A stretch of DNA of 64,000 bases from Streptomyces sp. Je 1-369 (GTDB taxonomy: Bacteria > Actinomycetota > Actinomycetes > Streptomycetales > Streptomycetaceae), in contig NZ_CP101750.1 of NCBI RefSeq assembly GCF_026810505.1, positions 3,997,254-4,061,253 of the forward strand. The letters are read 5' to 3'. This document shows, piece by piece, positions 43,273 through 51,197 of the stretch; position 1 is the first letter of the stretch; every line of letters begins with the position of its first letter. A model generated the notes under the pieces. That model was not told the origin of the DNA. It made no database searches and saw only the letters and a program-made list of their open reading frames with translations. A program made the translations under genes and the position numbers.

Positions 43273-44913
43273 TTATCCGGCCCGCCTGTGCTGTTTGGCA
43301 CGGGACCGTTTCTCCACGTACATCCGCTGGTCAGCGGAGTGCAACACTTCGTCGGCCGACATCCCGCAGTGGGCCCATCCGATGCCGAAACTCGCCCCTA
43401 CGCGGACCGCTCTTCCGTCGACGCGGATCGGCGGGATGATCGCGTTCCGCAGCCGGACGGCGAGGTCCTGGGCGTCGGCGCGGCCGAGCCCGTCGGCGAG
43501 GACGACGAACTCGTCGCCGCCGAGCCGCGCCACGGTGTCCCCGTCCCGCACCCCGCTGGTCAGGCGGCGGGCGACCTCGATGAGGACGGCGTCGCCGGTG
43601 TGGTGGCCGAAGCGGTCGTTGATGGACTTGAAGCCGTCGAGGTCGCAGAAGAGGACCGCGAGGCCCTTCCTGCCGTCGTCCACGTCGCCGTCGCCGCCCT
43701 CGGGGGCGACAGTGTGGACGTGGTGGTCGAAGCCCTCTTCCTGCTGATGATGGGAGGCGTGCCCGAAGTCGAAGCCGTGTTCGTAGGCCGCGTCGAGGGA
43801 GTCCACCGCGCTGGGCTGGCCCGCGTGGGGCCTGCGACAGAGACGGGCACTGAGGCGGGCGCGGAGCTCGGCGGAGTTGGGCAGTCCGGTGAGGGAGTCG
43901 TGGCTGGCCCGGTGGGCGAGCTGCAGCTCGCGGCGCTTGCGGTCCTCGATGTCCTCGACGTGCGTGAGGAGGAAGCGGGGCCCGTCGGCGGCGTCGGCGA
44001 CGACGGAGTTGCGCAGCGACACCCACACGTACGTGCTGTCGCGCCGTGCGAGCCGCAGTTCGGCGCGGCCGCCCTCGGCGCTGGTGCGCAGCAGGGTGCC
44101 GATGTCCTCGGGGTGGACGAGATCGGAGAACGAGTAGCGCCGCATGGCGGAGGCGGGCCGTCCGAGGAGGCGGCACAGCGCGTCGTTGGTGCGCAGGATC
44201 CGCCCGTGCTGGTCGCCGCCCATCTCGGCGATGGCCATGCCGGAGGGCGCGTACTCGAAGGCCTGCCGGAAGGACTCCTCGCTGGCCCGCAGTGCCTGCT
44301 GTTCCCTCTCCAGGCGGACCAGGGCGCGCTGCATGTTGGCCCGGAGGCGGGCGTTGCTGATCGCGATGGCGGCCTGGAAGGCGTACATCTGGAGGGCCTC
44401 GCGGCCCCAGGCGCCGGGCCTGCGGCCGTTGCGTGGCCGGTCCACGGAGATCACGCCGAGGAGTTCACCGCCGGCGGCCCCGGTCGCGTACATGGGGGCG
44501 AAGAGGCGGTCGGAGGGGTGCCACTCGTCCTCGAAGCGGGGCTCGGGGCCTTCGGTGTACCACTGCGGGACGTCGTCGTCGTCGAGGACCCAGCCCTCGG
44601 TGTACGAGATGAAGCGCAGGGCTCCCCAGGCCTCGCCCATGGCGAGCCGGCGCTCCCAGGCGTCGCGGGAGCCGACACGTCCGGTGATGAGGGCTTCGGC
44701 GGAGGGGTTGCCCGCGAAGGCGGCGACGACGAGGTCGCCGTCCGGGCGCACGAGATTGACGCAGGCCAATTCATAGCCAAGGCCGTTGACGACGCCGTCG
44801 GCGACGGTCTGCAGCGTGTCCGCCAGGCTCCGGGCCGTGTTCAGCTCCGCTACCACCTGGTGCAGCTGCCGCAGGGTCGCAAGACGGACGTACGGCTCCG
44901 ACTCGGTCTCCAT
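43273..44913 (-). CDS. cdgB: diguanylate cyclase with GAF and PAS domains, CdgB-like
   Basis: A 546-residue cytosolic signalling enzyme. GAF is at about 15-185, PAS at 205-325 (LLTHVEDIEDRKRRELQ at its end) and GGDEF at 326-540. The A-site is RLGGDEFVVL (465-469) and an inhibitory RxxD site (RDGD, 457-460) sits five residues before it. Residues 357-416 are a His/Asp/Glu-rich insert that splits the GGDEF domain after SHDSLTGLPN. It makes cyclic di-GMP, which holds Streptomyces in vegetative growth. In S. coelicolor the homologue CdgB is BldD-controlled. Upstream is a Crp-like palindrome. Confidence 0.9.
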   Translation of the reverse strand: METESEPYVRLATLRQLHQVVAELNTARSLADTLQTVADGVVNGLGYELACVNLVRPDGDLVVAAFAGNPSAEALITGRVGSRDAWERRLAMGEAWGALRFISYTEGWVLDDDDVPQWYTEGPEPRFEDEWHPSDRLFAPMYATGAAGGELLGVISVDRPRNGRRPGAWGREALQMYAFQAAIAISNARLRANMQRALVRLEREQQALRASEESFRQAFEYAPSGMAIAEMGGDQHGRILRTNDALCRLLGRPASAMRRYSFSDLVHPEDIGTLLRTSAEGGRAELRLARRDSTYVWVSLRNSVVADAADGPRFLLTHVEDIEDRKRRELQLAHRASHDSLTGLPNSAELRARLSARLCRRPHAGQPSAVDSLDAAYEHGFDFGHASHHQQEEGFDHHVHTVAPEGGDGDVDDGRKGLAVLFCDLDGFKSINDRFGHHTGDAVLIEVARRLTSGVRDGDTVARLGGDEFVVLADGLGRADAQDLAVRLRNAIIPPIRVDGRAVRVGASFGIGWAHCGMSADEVLHSADQRMYVEKRSRAKQHRRAG

Positions 44914-45130
44914 GCTCGTTCTCCCCGAGACCTCGACAGCAACTCCAGGATGCGCGGCGCCCGCAGTGTTTCTTCGGTGTGGACCTCTGTTGGCGGTGGT
45001 CTTCCGTGACCTTGACCTTGTGCCTTTGTGCCCTCAGTGTCTTTCACTGTCGTCCAGTGTCTTATTGCCACCGTCACTGAATCACAGCGAGCAGCTCACT
45101 CGGTACACAGGGTCAACAAAATATGGGTCC

Positions 45131-45146
45131 TGTGACTCAAGTCACA
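45131..45146. promoter_or_regulatory. Crp-like palindrome between cdgB and flavin reductase
   Basis: TGTGACTCAAGTCACA is a perfect 16-bp inverted repeat (TGTGA-N6-TCACA) that fits the Streptomyces Crp pattern GTG-N6-GNCAC. It is 217 bases from cdgB and 169 from the flavin-reductase gene. The rest of the 402-base divergent region has one more palindrome at 45176 and several gtgtctt/cactg repeats, but no clear promoter. Confidence 0.65.
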
Positions 45147-45175
45147 GGTGAGAAGCCGCCGTTGGTCCAGTCCCT

Positions 45176-45187
45176 TGGACTAGTCCA
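45176..45187. promoter_or_regulatory. perfect 12-bp palindrome, possible GntR-type operator
   Basis: TGGACTAGTCCA, preceded by gttggtccagtccct. It shares the TGGNCTAG half with the dre-like sites at 8152 and 37913 but lacks the asymmetric half. Regulator unknown. Confidence 0.35.
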
Positions 45188-45315
45188 CCGCAGGTCGTGG
45201 CACTCCGTGCCAGCTACGTCGCCTCCCGCGTCGGCCGGTCCGCCCTCAGTCCTAGGACCCCTCTGGGACCGGAGCCCGATGTTTTGTATGACACGCACGG
45301 GCTAGCTTCGACGAT

Positions 45316-45909
45316 GTGGCTCACGTACTGAAGACTCTCCCGGCCCCGCCTGCCCCACGTTCCCCGTCATCGGATGGGCATGCTGATGGGGTGAGCAACG
45401 ACGAGTTCCGCGCGGCGATGTCCCGCCTGGCCGCGGGCGTGGTCCTGGTGACGGCGCGCGAGCCCGGCCTGGACCCGGACGACCCGACCGCCCCGCTGGG
45501 CGAGGACGTGGGCATGACGGCCACGGCCTTCCTCTCCGTCTCCCTCGACCCTCCCCTGGTCATGGTCAGCCTGCGCGAGGGCTCCCGGATGGACGACCTG
45601 CTGGCCGAGCAGCCGCTGTGGGCGGTGTCGGTACTCGCCGAGAGCCAGCGGCACATCGCGGGCCGCTTCGCGATGAAGGGCCGCATCAGCGACCGCCTGC
45701 TCTTCGAGGACATCCCCTACGTACGGGGCGCGGCGTCCGGGGCCCCGATGGTGGGCGGCGCGCTGGCGACACTGGAGTGCCGCACGGAACAGACGGTGGC
45801 GGCGGGCGACCACACGCTGGTGATCGCCCGCGTACTGACGGCGTCGGTACCGGCCGGTGAGTCCGGTCCCCTCACCTACTTCCGCGGCCGCTACCGCCAA
45901 CTGGGCTAG
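45316..45909 (+). CDS. flavin reductase family protein
   Basis: A 197-residue FMN-dependent reductase-like protein. The core is [20 protein letters not shown], then [20 protein letters not shown] with FMN-binding TATAFLSVS, and later [11 protein letters not shown] at the end, typical of HpaC/FlaRed proteins that supply reduced flavin to a monooxygenase partner. No partner lies beside it. The GTG gives an N-terminal Pro-rich extension before the domain, and a GTG at 45391 (VSNDEFR) is a possible shorter start. It diverges from cdgB. Confidence 0.85.
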   Translation: MAHVLKTLPAPPAPRSPSSDGHADGVSNDEFRAAMSRLAAGVVLVTAREPGLDPDDPTAPLGEDVGMTATAFLSVSLDPPLVMVSLREGSRMDDLLAEQPLWAVSVLAESQRHIAGRFAMKGRISDRLLFEDIPYVRGAASGAPMVGGALATLECRTEQTVAAGDHTLVIARVLTASVPAGESGPLTYFRGRYRQLG

Positions 45910-45948
45910 CGCGGCCCCGTCGGGGGACACCGATTCGACAGGGGCGCG

Positions 45949-46377
45949 TCAGCCCCAGCCCCGCCCGGAGCGCCCCCGCTTGGTCTCGCTCCGCTGTTTC
46001 TTGTTGCGAAGGCGCCGCTCGTTGATGCCGCGAGGAATCTTGGTGGCGCGCCGCGGCTTGGGCGGCGGCGCGGTCGCCTCGGCGAGCAGGGAGGCGAGCC
46101 GCGTCGCCGCCATCTCCCGGTTCCGCCACTGCGACCGGTGCTCGCTCGCGCGTACGGCGATGACGCCGTCGACGAGCCGCGGCCCGAGCCGTTCGAGGGC
46201 GCGCCGCTTCCACACCTCGGGCAGCGCGTCCGTGTTCGCGAGGTCGAACCGCAGCTCCACCTGGGAGTCACTGGTGTTCACGTGCTGCCCGCCCGGCCCC
46301 GAAGACCGCGAGAAACGCCACATGAGCTCGGCCTCGGGCAGGGAGACGGAGCCGCGGATGACATGGGGACCGGACAT
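45949..46377 (-). CDS. arfB: alternative ribosome-rescue factor, ArfB/YaeJ-like peptidyl-tRNA hydrolase
   Basis: A 142-residue protein with [20 protein letters not shown], so GGQ is at residues 29-31, a class-I release-factor catalytic loop, and a basic C-terminal tail ([20 protein letters not shown]) that would insert in the mRNA channel. It hydrolyses peptidyl-tRNA on ribosomes stalled without a stop codon. Length and layout fit ArfB and not a full release factor. It is convergent with the flavin reductase and divergent from terD. Confidence 0.93.
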   Translation of the reverse strand: MSGPHVIRGSVSLPEAELMWRFSRSSGPGGQHVNTSDSQVELRFDLANTDALPEVWKRRALERLGPRLVDGVIAVRASEHRSQWRNREMAATRLASLLAEATAPPPKPRRATKIPRGINERRLRNKKQRSETKRGRSGRGWG

Positions 46378-46564
46378 GCCCCTATGGTCCCGCGTCTGTC
46401 GGGCTCACGTCACACCCTTTTCGCACGTCTCTCCGCGGACACGGGTAAAGAAAGTAAAGCGATGCGGAACCCTGGGGACCCTGGTCCGCGTTGTTAGGGG
46501 TGACGGTAGCTTCGTCCCCAGTACGAAGCCCGTACGTATGCAACGAGGGAAGGGACTCCCAACA

Positions 46565-47140
46565 ATGGCAGTAAGCCTGTCCAAGGGTGGCAACGTCTCG
46601 CTCACCAAGGAGGCTCCGGGCCTGACCGCCGTCACCGTGGGCCTCGGCTGGGACGTCCGCACCACCACTGGCACCGACTTCGACCTGGACGCCTCCGCGA
46701 TCGCGGTGAACACCGAGGGCAAGGTCTACTCGGACGGTCACTTCGTCTTCTTCAACAACAAGGCGACGCCGGACCAGACCATCGTCCACACCGGTGACAA
46801 CGTCACGGGCCAGGGCGAGGGCGACGACGAGCAGATCAACGTGAACCTCGCGGGCCTCCCGGCCGACATCGAGAAGATCGTCTTCCCGGTCTCGATCTAC
46901 GACGCCGAGAACCGCTCGCAGAACTTCGGCCAGGTGCGGAACGCCTTCATCCGCATCATCAACCAGGCCGGTGGCACGGAGATCGCGCGCTACGACCTCT
47001 CCGAGGACGCCGCCACCGAGACCGCCATGGTCTTCGGCGAGCTGTACCGCAACGGCGCCGAGTGGAAGTTCCGCGCGGTCGGCCAGGGCTACGCCTCGGG
47101 CCTGGTCGGCATCGCCCAGGACTTCGGCGTCAACGTCTGA
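46565..47140 (+). CDS. terD: TerD family protein (tellurium resistance/stress)
   Basis: A 191-residue TerD-domain protein: [20 protein letters not shown], then [20 protein letters not shown] with the acidic calcium-binding cluster, [20 protein letters not shown] and [20 protein letters not shown]. Such calcium-binding stress proteins are numerous in Streptomyces and also affect differentiation. AAGGGA precedes the ATG. It ends in a strong hairpin (47182-47218). No other ter genes are adjacent. Confidence 0.95.
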   Translation: MAVSLSKGGNVSLTKEAPGLTAVTVGLGWDVRTTTGTDFDLDASAIAVNTEGKVYSDGHFVFFNNKATPDQTIVHTGDNVTGQGEGDDEQINVNLAGLPADIEKIVFPVSIYDAENRSQNFGQVRNAFIRIINQAGGTEIARYDLSEDAATETAMVFGELYRNGAEWKFRAVGQGYASGLVGIAQDFGVNV

Positions 47141-47181
47141 GTCGACGCCTGACGGCACCAGGGCCCCGACCCTGACCGTAC

Positions 47182-47218
47182 GAAGGGCCCCGGCAGCACC
47201 GCTGCCGGGGCCCTTCGG
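47182..47218 (+). terminator. strong terminator after terD
   Basis: cgaagggccccggcagc pairs with its 17-base complement around acc, 41 bases past the stop. It also faces the 3' end of the methyltransferase gene on the other strand. Confidence 0.93.
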
Positions 47219-47259
47219 CATCCGCGCCCCTGATCGATGACCGCAGGTCCGGGGCAGTG

Positions 47260-48417
47260 TCAGATGGTGAAGCGCCATGACTCGTCAGGAGTCAGCAGGT
47301 GGCTGCCCTCGGGGGGGAGTTCCGCGCGCATCGAGTGCAGAGAGAACCTGCCGTTCTCCTCCCATCTCCTGCGAACACGTTCCAGAGCGTCCCAGAGCCG
47401 GCGGGGACCACCCTGGTGCACCAGGGGCGACGGTCCATCCTCGGCCCGGGCCCATGAGCCGTCCGCGGCGAGCAGCCACACCACGCGCCGACCGTCGTCC
47501 GGGTACGTGGCCGCGCGGGTCTCGACCCCGGGTGTGTCCAGCTCGAACAGCCACCGGAGCGGCCATTCCTGCCACAGGTCGGGAATCGCCCCCTCGGGGG
47601 TCCGTACGTCATCGCCCGTGCGTACTCGGGCGGTCACGAACACGTCGTCCAGCTTCCCCGGGTAGTCCGCTTCGCGCCGGGTCTCCATGAACGTCGCCGG
47701 ATCGGGCTGCACCGTGCCCCGCGCGATTCCGTCCGTGCCCATGTCCGCTGTGATCAGCAGGGCGGTGTGCGCAACGGTCGTGACGACTCGTCCCTCGGGG
47801 GAGAGCGCGCGGAGCCACGAGGCGGGGACGGGCCGCACGGAAACGGTCGCCATGATGCGGTCGTACTCGTCATCGGGGAGTTCCCCCGTCGCGTCGACAG
47901 CTTCCAGTCGAGGGGCTCGCCCGAACTCGGCGAGACGCGCACGGGCAACCTCGACCAAGTACGGGTCCACGTCCACGCTCGTCACGTGCTCGTCCCCGAA
48001 GCGGCGCGCGAACAGACCGGCGGAGTACCCGGAACCGGTGCCCACGTCGAGCACACGTTGCCCGGGCTGCACGTCGAGCCGATGAGCCATGGACACGATG
48101 AGTCCCGGCAGCGTGCTGGACGACGTGGGGTCACCCTGCGCACGCTCACCCGGGGCCGCGTGGTCGGCGTGCGTGGGGCCGACGCGGGTTACCAGCGTCT
48201 CGTCCGTGTAGGCGGCGTGCAGAAGCTCGGCGGAGCTCTCGGGCGGGCTCACCAGCTCCCACACCTGCGTGGGACTGTTCGGGATGCGCTGCCACCAGCG
48301 CGGGACGAGTTGGTGGCGCGGGGTGTTGCTGACGGCTTCATGCCATCCGGGCGCGTTCGCGGTCACCCTGTCGGCGAGGGCACGAGCGGCGTCGGCCCAT
48401 GCGGGCGCTTCGGTCAT
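47260..48417 (-). CDS. PCMT-like methyltransferase of a graspetide-type (ATP-grasp RiPP) locus
   Basis: A 385-residue methyltransferase of the protein-L-isoaspartate type. The SAM motif is VLDVGTGSGYSAGLFARRFG, with TSVDVDPYLVEVARARLAEF, and the opening SNTPRHQLVPRWWQRIPNSP is family-specific. A C-terminal extension (SPLVHQGGPRRLWDALERVR) is typical of the methyltransferases encoded with ATP-grasp peptide maturases. Its start overlaps the truncated ATP-grasp gene by four bases. In intact clusters it methylates the aspartate of a ring-forming peptide, later hydrolysed or made aspartimide. No precursor gene is visible here, so it is probably orphaned but itself looks intact. Confidence 0.82.
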   Translation of the reverse strand: MTEAPAWADAARALADRVTANAPGWHEAVSNTPRHQLVPRWWQRIPNSPTQVWELVSPPESSAELLHAAYTDETLVTRVGPTHADHAAPGERAQGDPTSSSTLPGLIVSMAHRLDVQPGQRVLDVGTGSGYSAGLFARRFGDEHVTSVDVDPYLVEVARARLAEFGRAPRLEAVDATGELPDDEYDRIMATVSVRPVPASWLRALSPEGRVVTTVAHTALLITADMGTDGIARGTVQPDPATFMETRREADYPGKLDDVFVTARVRTGDDVRTPEGAIPDLWQEWPLRWLFELDTPGVETRAATYPDDGRRVVWLLAADGSWARAEDGPSPLVHQGGPRRLWDALERVRRRWEENGRFSLHSMRAELPPEGSHLLTPDESWRFTI

Positions 48418-48695
48418 GCGGTCTCTCCTTGTAGTGCGTCCGCCATGGCTTCAACGAGCGGCACCCCGGCCTTGACAGCAAGCCAGTGCCACTGGCCGTT
48501 GGGGTTCACTTCGAAGAAGACCCAACGCCCCTCGGGGGTGACGGCGAAGTCCAGCGCACCGAAGAACAGGCCGAGATCGGCCATGAGACTGCGGACCCGC
48601 TTCTCGACCTCGCGTGAGGTGTTCCGTGTGCTGTCGTCCCTGCACCGCAGGAGCAACGCAGAGTTGTTGAGGTTGTCGAAGCTGTCGGGGATCAA
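48414..48695 (-). pseudogene. 5'-truncated ATP-grasp peptide maturase
   Basis: About 93 codons, ending with ADLGLFFGALDFAVTPEGRW and VFFEVNPNGQWHWLAVKAG, the C-terminal metal and ATP-binding end of RiPP ATP-grasp ligases (EVNPNGQW motif). The family is usually 300-330 residues. In frame a TAG stop precedes a possible TTG start at 48695, and no upstream reading frame supplies the missing two thirds. The first 27 residues (SFDNLNNSALLLRC) do not look like the family. It overlaps the methyltransferase by four bases, which confirms the former operon. Confidence 0.8.
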
Positions 48696-48747
48696 GGTCT
48701 AGCCGAGGCGCGCGATCTCCTGACGTGACTCAGCACCTGCCGTCGAG

Positions 48748-48936
48748 TCAGCGGGACTTCTGCCAGCGGACCAAGGCGTTCAGGCGCGCGGGCGTGGTGG
48801 CTATCACCGTGTCCGGGTCGTCGCTCTCGCGGAGGAGGAGGTGCTCCTCGTCTCGGGCGAGCTCGACGCAGTTCTCGGCGTCGATACCCGAGAAGGACGA
48901 CTTCTGCCATTGCCTCGGCATAGAAGGGGACCTCAT
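48748..48936 (-). CDS. DUF397 domain protein (copy 1)
   Basis: A 62-residue DUF397 protein: MPRQWQKSSFSGIDAENCVE, then LLRESDDPDTVIATTPARLN. The last 30 codons are identical in DNA to the copy at 48997. It overlaps the end of an XRE remnant by four bases (ATGA at 48933-48936), matching the normal XRE-DUF397 junction. An internal ATG giving MPRQW is an alternative start. Its XRE partner is missing except for its last residues. Confidence 0.82.
   Translation of the reverse strand: MRSPSMPRQWQKSSFSGIDAENCVELARDEEHLLLRESDDPDTVIATTPARLNALVRWQKSR
48753..48844. repeat. 92-bp direct repeat, identical to 49041-49132
   Basis: Starts gggacttctgccagcggacc and ends gcggaggaggaggtgc. It is the shared 3' half of the two DUF397 genes and shows no difference, so a recent duplication or gene conversion is likely. 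Confidence 0.9.
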
Positions 48937-49040
48937 AGCTCTCTCGCAATCCGGTGGATGAGTTGCCAGGACTCCTGCACGCTCAGTGAGACACGTTCAG
49001 CGGTGTCGAGCAGGCTCCCGAACCTTTGGACTTCGGCGCT
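48933..49040 (-). pseudogene. C-terminal remnant of an XRE/DUF5753 regulator
   Basis: The minus strand reads AEVQRFGSLLDTAERVSLSV, then QESWQLIHRIAREL and stop. This aligns with the last 34 residues of the intact XRE protein (AELKRYRRLLDLAEQSSLSE, then VESRHLIRRIVREL). The rest of this XRE gene is gone. It is fused directly after the WQKS end of the next DUF397 gene, so a deletion has joined the two. Confidence 0.78.
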
Positions 49041-49227
49041 GGGACTTCTGCCAGCGGACCAAGGCGTTCAGGCGCGCGGGCGTGGTGGCTATCACCGTGT
49101 CCGGGTCGTCGCTCTCGCGGAGGAGGAGGTGCCCTTCGACGCTGGCCAGTTCGACACAGTTCGGACCCTCCACGCCTGAGAAGGACGACTTCTGCCACTG
49201 CGTGCCAGGCATTTCTCGACCTCTCAT
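48997..49227 (-). CDS. DUF397 domain protein (copy 2) with out-of-frame extension
   Basis: A 76-residue product. Residues 1-60 are DUF397 (MRGREMPGTQWQKSSFSGVE, then GHLLLRESDDPDTVIATTPA). After WQKSQ the native stop is lost and about 15 residues (RRSPKVREPARHR) are read from the XRE remnant in a different frame. The ATG overlaps the XRE stop by four bases. Ends at a stop inside the remnant. Confidence 0.8.
   Translation of the reverse strand: MRGREMPGTQWQKSSFSGVEGPNCVELASVEGHLLLRESDDPDTVIATTPARLNALVRWQKSQRRSPKVREPARHR
49041..49132. repeat. 92-bp direct repeat, identical to 48753-48844
   Basis: Second copy of the shared DUF397 3' half. The left boundary coincides exactly with the fusion to the XRE remnant. 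Confidence 0.9.
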
Positions 49228-50078
49228 AGCTCTCGCACGATGCGGCGGATGAGATGGCGGGACTCCACCTCGGACAACGAGGACTGCTCGGCCAAGTCCA
49301 GAAGCCTTCTGTACCTCTTTAGTTCAGCGGCGGCACCGATGAAGAGACCGCCCACGGGACTGTCCATCTGCACGGTATCCAACTGCGGCACGACGCCTCC
49401 CGCGTACAGCAGAGGGCTGGTCACCTCGATGAAGTGCTCGTTGGTGAACGGGATGACCCGGACCGTCACCGACGGCCAGTCCGAAGCCTCCAGCAAGTAC
49501 TTCAGCTGCCCCTTGGCGACCTTTCGGCCGCCGAAGCGCATACGCAACGCCGCCTCGTGCACGATCGCTTCGAATGGTGGCGGCACGTCCCGCTCGAAGA
49601 TCCTCCGGCGCCTCAGCCGGTACTCCACGCGTACGTCGACTTCCGCAGCGGGCAGCGTGGAAGCGCGGCTGCCGTGCAGCGCTCGCACGTACTCCTCGGT
49701 CTGGAGAACACCGGGCACATTCAGCGTCTGAACGCTGCGCAGACACGTCGCGTGATGCTCCAACTCCGCGATGTTCAGGAACCCCGGTGCCAGCACACCC
49801 CTGTACTCGTCCCACCAACCCTGCCCGCGCGACTCCCCCGCGATGACGCAAAGCGCATCGACCAGCTTCACGTCGTCGCACGAGTAGAACGCCGCGAGGC
49901 GCCGGATCCGCTCCTCGCTGATCCCGATGCGGCCCGACTCCATGTGGCTGATCTTCGCCTGGTCGGTGGATAGCAGACCTGCGGCTTCACGTGCCGTCCT
50001 GCCTGCCAGTTCCCTCAACTTCCGGAGTTCGGCGCCCAGTCTGACCTGTCGAGCGGTGGGGTTTTCTCTCAGCGGCAT
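49224..50078 (-). CDS. XRE family regulator with DUF5753 domain
   Basis: A 284-residue WhiJ-like regulator. The helix-turn-helix is LGAELRKLRELAGRTAREAA, then LLSTDQAKISHMESGRIGIS. The ligand domain has AELEHHATCLRSVQTLNVPG and VTVRVIPFTNEHFIEVTSPL. ATG at 50078 (MPLRENPTARQ) is preceded by GGGAAAG. It ends in a four-base overlap with the DUF397 gene. Divergent is a small ATPase-domain gene at 50300; together these three types form the classic Streptomyces whiJ-like locus. The 221-base divergent region includes short repeats of caaccttgcccc type, a likely operator area. Confidence 0.9.
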   Translation of the reverse strand: MPLRENPTARQVRLGAELRKLRELAGRTAREAAGLLSTDQAKISHMESGRIGISEERIRRLAAFYSCDDVKLVDALCVIAGESRGQGWWDEYRGVLAPGFLNIAELEHHATCLRSVQTLNVPGVLQTEEYVRALHGSRASTLPAAEVDVRVEYRLRRRRIFERDVPPPFEAIVHEAALRMRFGGRKVAKGQLKYLLEASDWPSVTVRVIPFTNEHFIEVTSPLLYAGGVVPQLDTVQMDSPVGGLFIGAAAELKRYRRLLDLAEQSSLSEVESRHLIRRIVREL

Positions 50079-50299
50079 CGTCACTTTCCCTTCGGGTCCG
50101 AGTCTGCCGTGTCGCGATGAGCCGGTCCACTCACTCGGGTGAACCCGAAGCGACAACCTTGCCCCTGGGCAAGGTTGTCCCTACTTTCGAGGTCAACCGC
50201 ACGGCCCGCCAGTGAACCCGCAGAGCAGTCGCCGCCCCGGGCGACCAAGCCACGGTGGCTCGCCGCACACCAGCCTTTCCCGCAAAGGGAGTTGACCTG

Positions 50300-50722
50300 A
50301 TGGATGACCAGCCGAGCAGAACGTCGCAGACCTACCGTCTCACCACCCCCAACACCCCCCTCTCCCCCAAGATCTGCCGCGACACCGTCGCGATGCTCCT
50401 CACCGCCAACGGCCACCGGCCCGACCTCACCGACACCGCCCGCACCCTCGTCTCCGAGATCGTGACCAACGCCGTGACGCACACAGGCTCACTGACCATC
50501 GACCTGGAGACCGTGGTCCTGCGCGACGGCGTGCGCGTCGCCGTGTACGACGATCACGCGGCCACCGAACCCCTCGCCGCGCTCGACGTTTCGCGGGACA
50601 GCGAGCACGGGCGTGGGTTGCTGCTCGTGCAGGCCCTTGCCGACGACTGGGGCGTAGCGCCTGCGGCTCGGCCTCACGGTGAGGGCGGTGAGGGCAAGAA
50701 CGTCTGGTTCGAGCTTCGGTGA
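50300..50722 (+). CDS. HATPase_c (histidine-kinase-like/anti-sigma) small protein
   Basis: A 140-residue protein with LTDTARTLVSEIVTNAVTHT, the N-box of GHKL ATPases (E-x-x-x-N-A), and a G-box region HGRGLLLVQALADDWGV. It matches the small anti-sigma-like ATP-binding proteins found with XRE/DUF397 pairs in Streptomyces. The residue set is full for ATP binding, but no kinase phospho-acceptor domain is present. GGGAG precedes the ATG. It may bind or phosphorylate an unknown partner. Confidence 0.82.
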   Translation: MDDQPSRTSQTYRLTTPNTPLSPKICRDTVAMLLTANGHRPDLTDTARTLVSEIVTNAVTHTGSLTIDLETVVLRDGVRVAVYDDHAATEPLAALDVSRDSEHGRGLLLVQALADDWGVAPAARPHGEGGEGKNVWFELR

Positions 50723-50767
50723 GATGGCAGCGGTGACGGTGACGGGACAGGGTTGTACAGATGGGCG

Positions 50768-50790
50768 ACTATTCTGGATACTGGAATAGT
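50768..50790. promoter_or_regulatory. PadR operator-like inverted repeat
   Basis: ACTATTC-N9-GAATAGT, perfect 7-bp arms, extending unevenly to gcgactattc and gaatagttcgc. It is 44 bases upstream of the PadR GTG, so autoregulation is likely. Confidence 0.65.
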
Positions 50791-50834
50791 TCGCGAAACC
50801 GAAGACACGAACCATCCGCCGAAGAGAGGAACCC

Positions 50835-51197
50835 GTGGCCGACGCCCCACCCACCGCCTGGACCCGCGCCGCGCTCCCCCTCTGCCTGCTCGGCATCCTC
50901 GACGGCGAGCCGAAGAGCTACGGGTACGCCCTGCTCAGTCGGCTCGGCGACGCGGGGCTCGACGGGGTGAAGCCCGCGACCCTCTATCCCGCCCTCACGC
51001 GCCTCGAAGAGGAAGGCGCCGTCGAGGTCGAGTGGGGGGCGGGCGACGGCGGACCAGGGCGGAAGTACTACCGGATCACCGAGGAGGGGCGGGCGAGACT
51101 GCGGCGTGACCAGGCCGCTTGGGGGAACTTCTCCCGTACCGTCGCCTCGCTCCTGCCGGCCGAGGGGGAAGCACATGAGCAAGACACCCGCAGCTGA
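50835..51197 (+). CDS. PadR family transcriptional regulator
   Basis: A 120-residue winged-helix regulator: LPLCLLGILDGEPKSYGYAL, then VKPATLYPALTRLEEEGAVE and GRKYYRITEEGRARLRRD, the classic PadR wing. The C-terminal dimer helix is short. GAGAGGAA precedes the GTG. Its last 23 bases overlap the start of the membrane protein at 51175, so the two are coupled. An inverted repeat at 50768-50790 is a likely operator. Confidence 0.93.
   Translation: MADAPPTAWTRAALPLCLLGILDGEPKSYGYALLSRLGDAGLDGVKPATLYPALTRLEEEGAVEVEWGAGDGGPGRKYYRITEEGRARLRRDQAAWGNFSRTVASLLPAEGEAHEQDTRS

Noticed and set aside
45131..45146. BldD box upstream of cdgB
   Set aside because: The palindrome has the wrong centre spacing for BldD and instead fits Crp. 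No perfect BldD box was seen by eye in the region.
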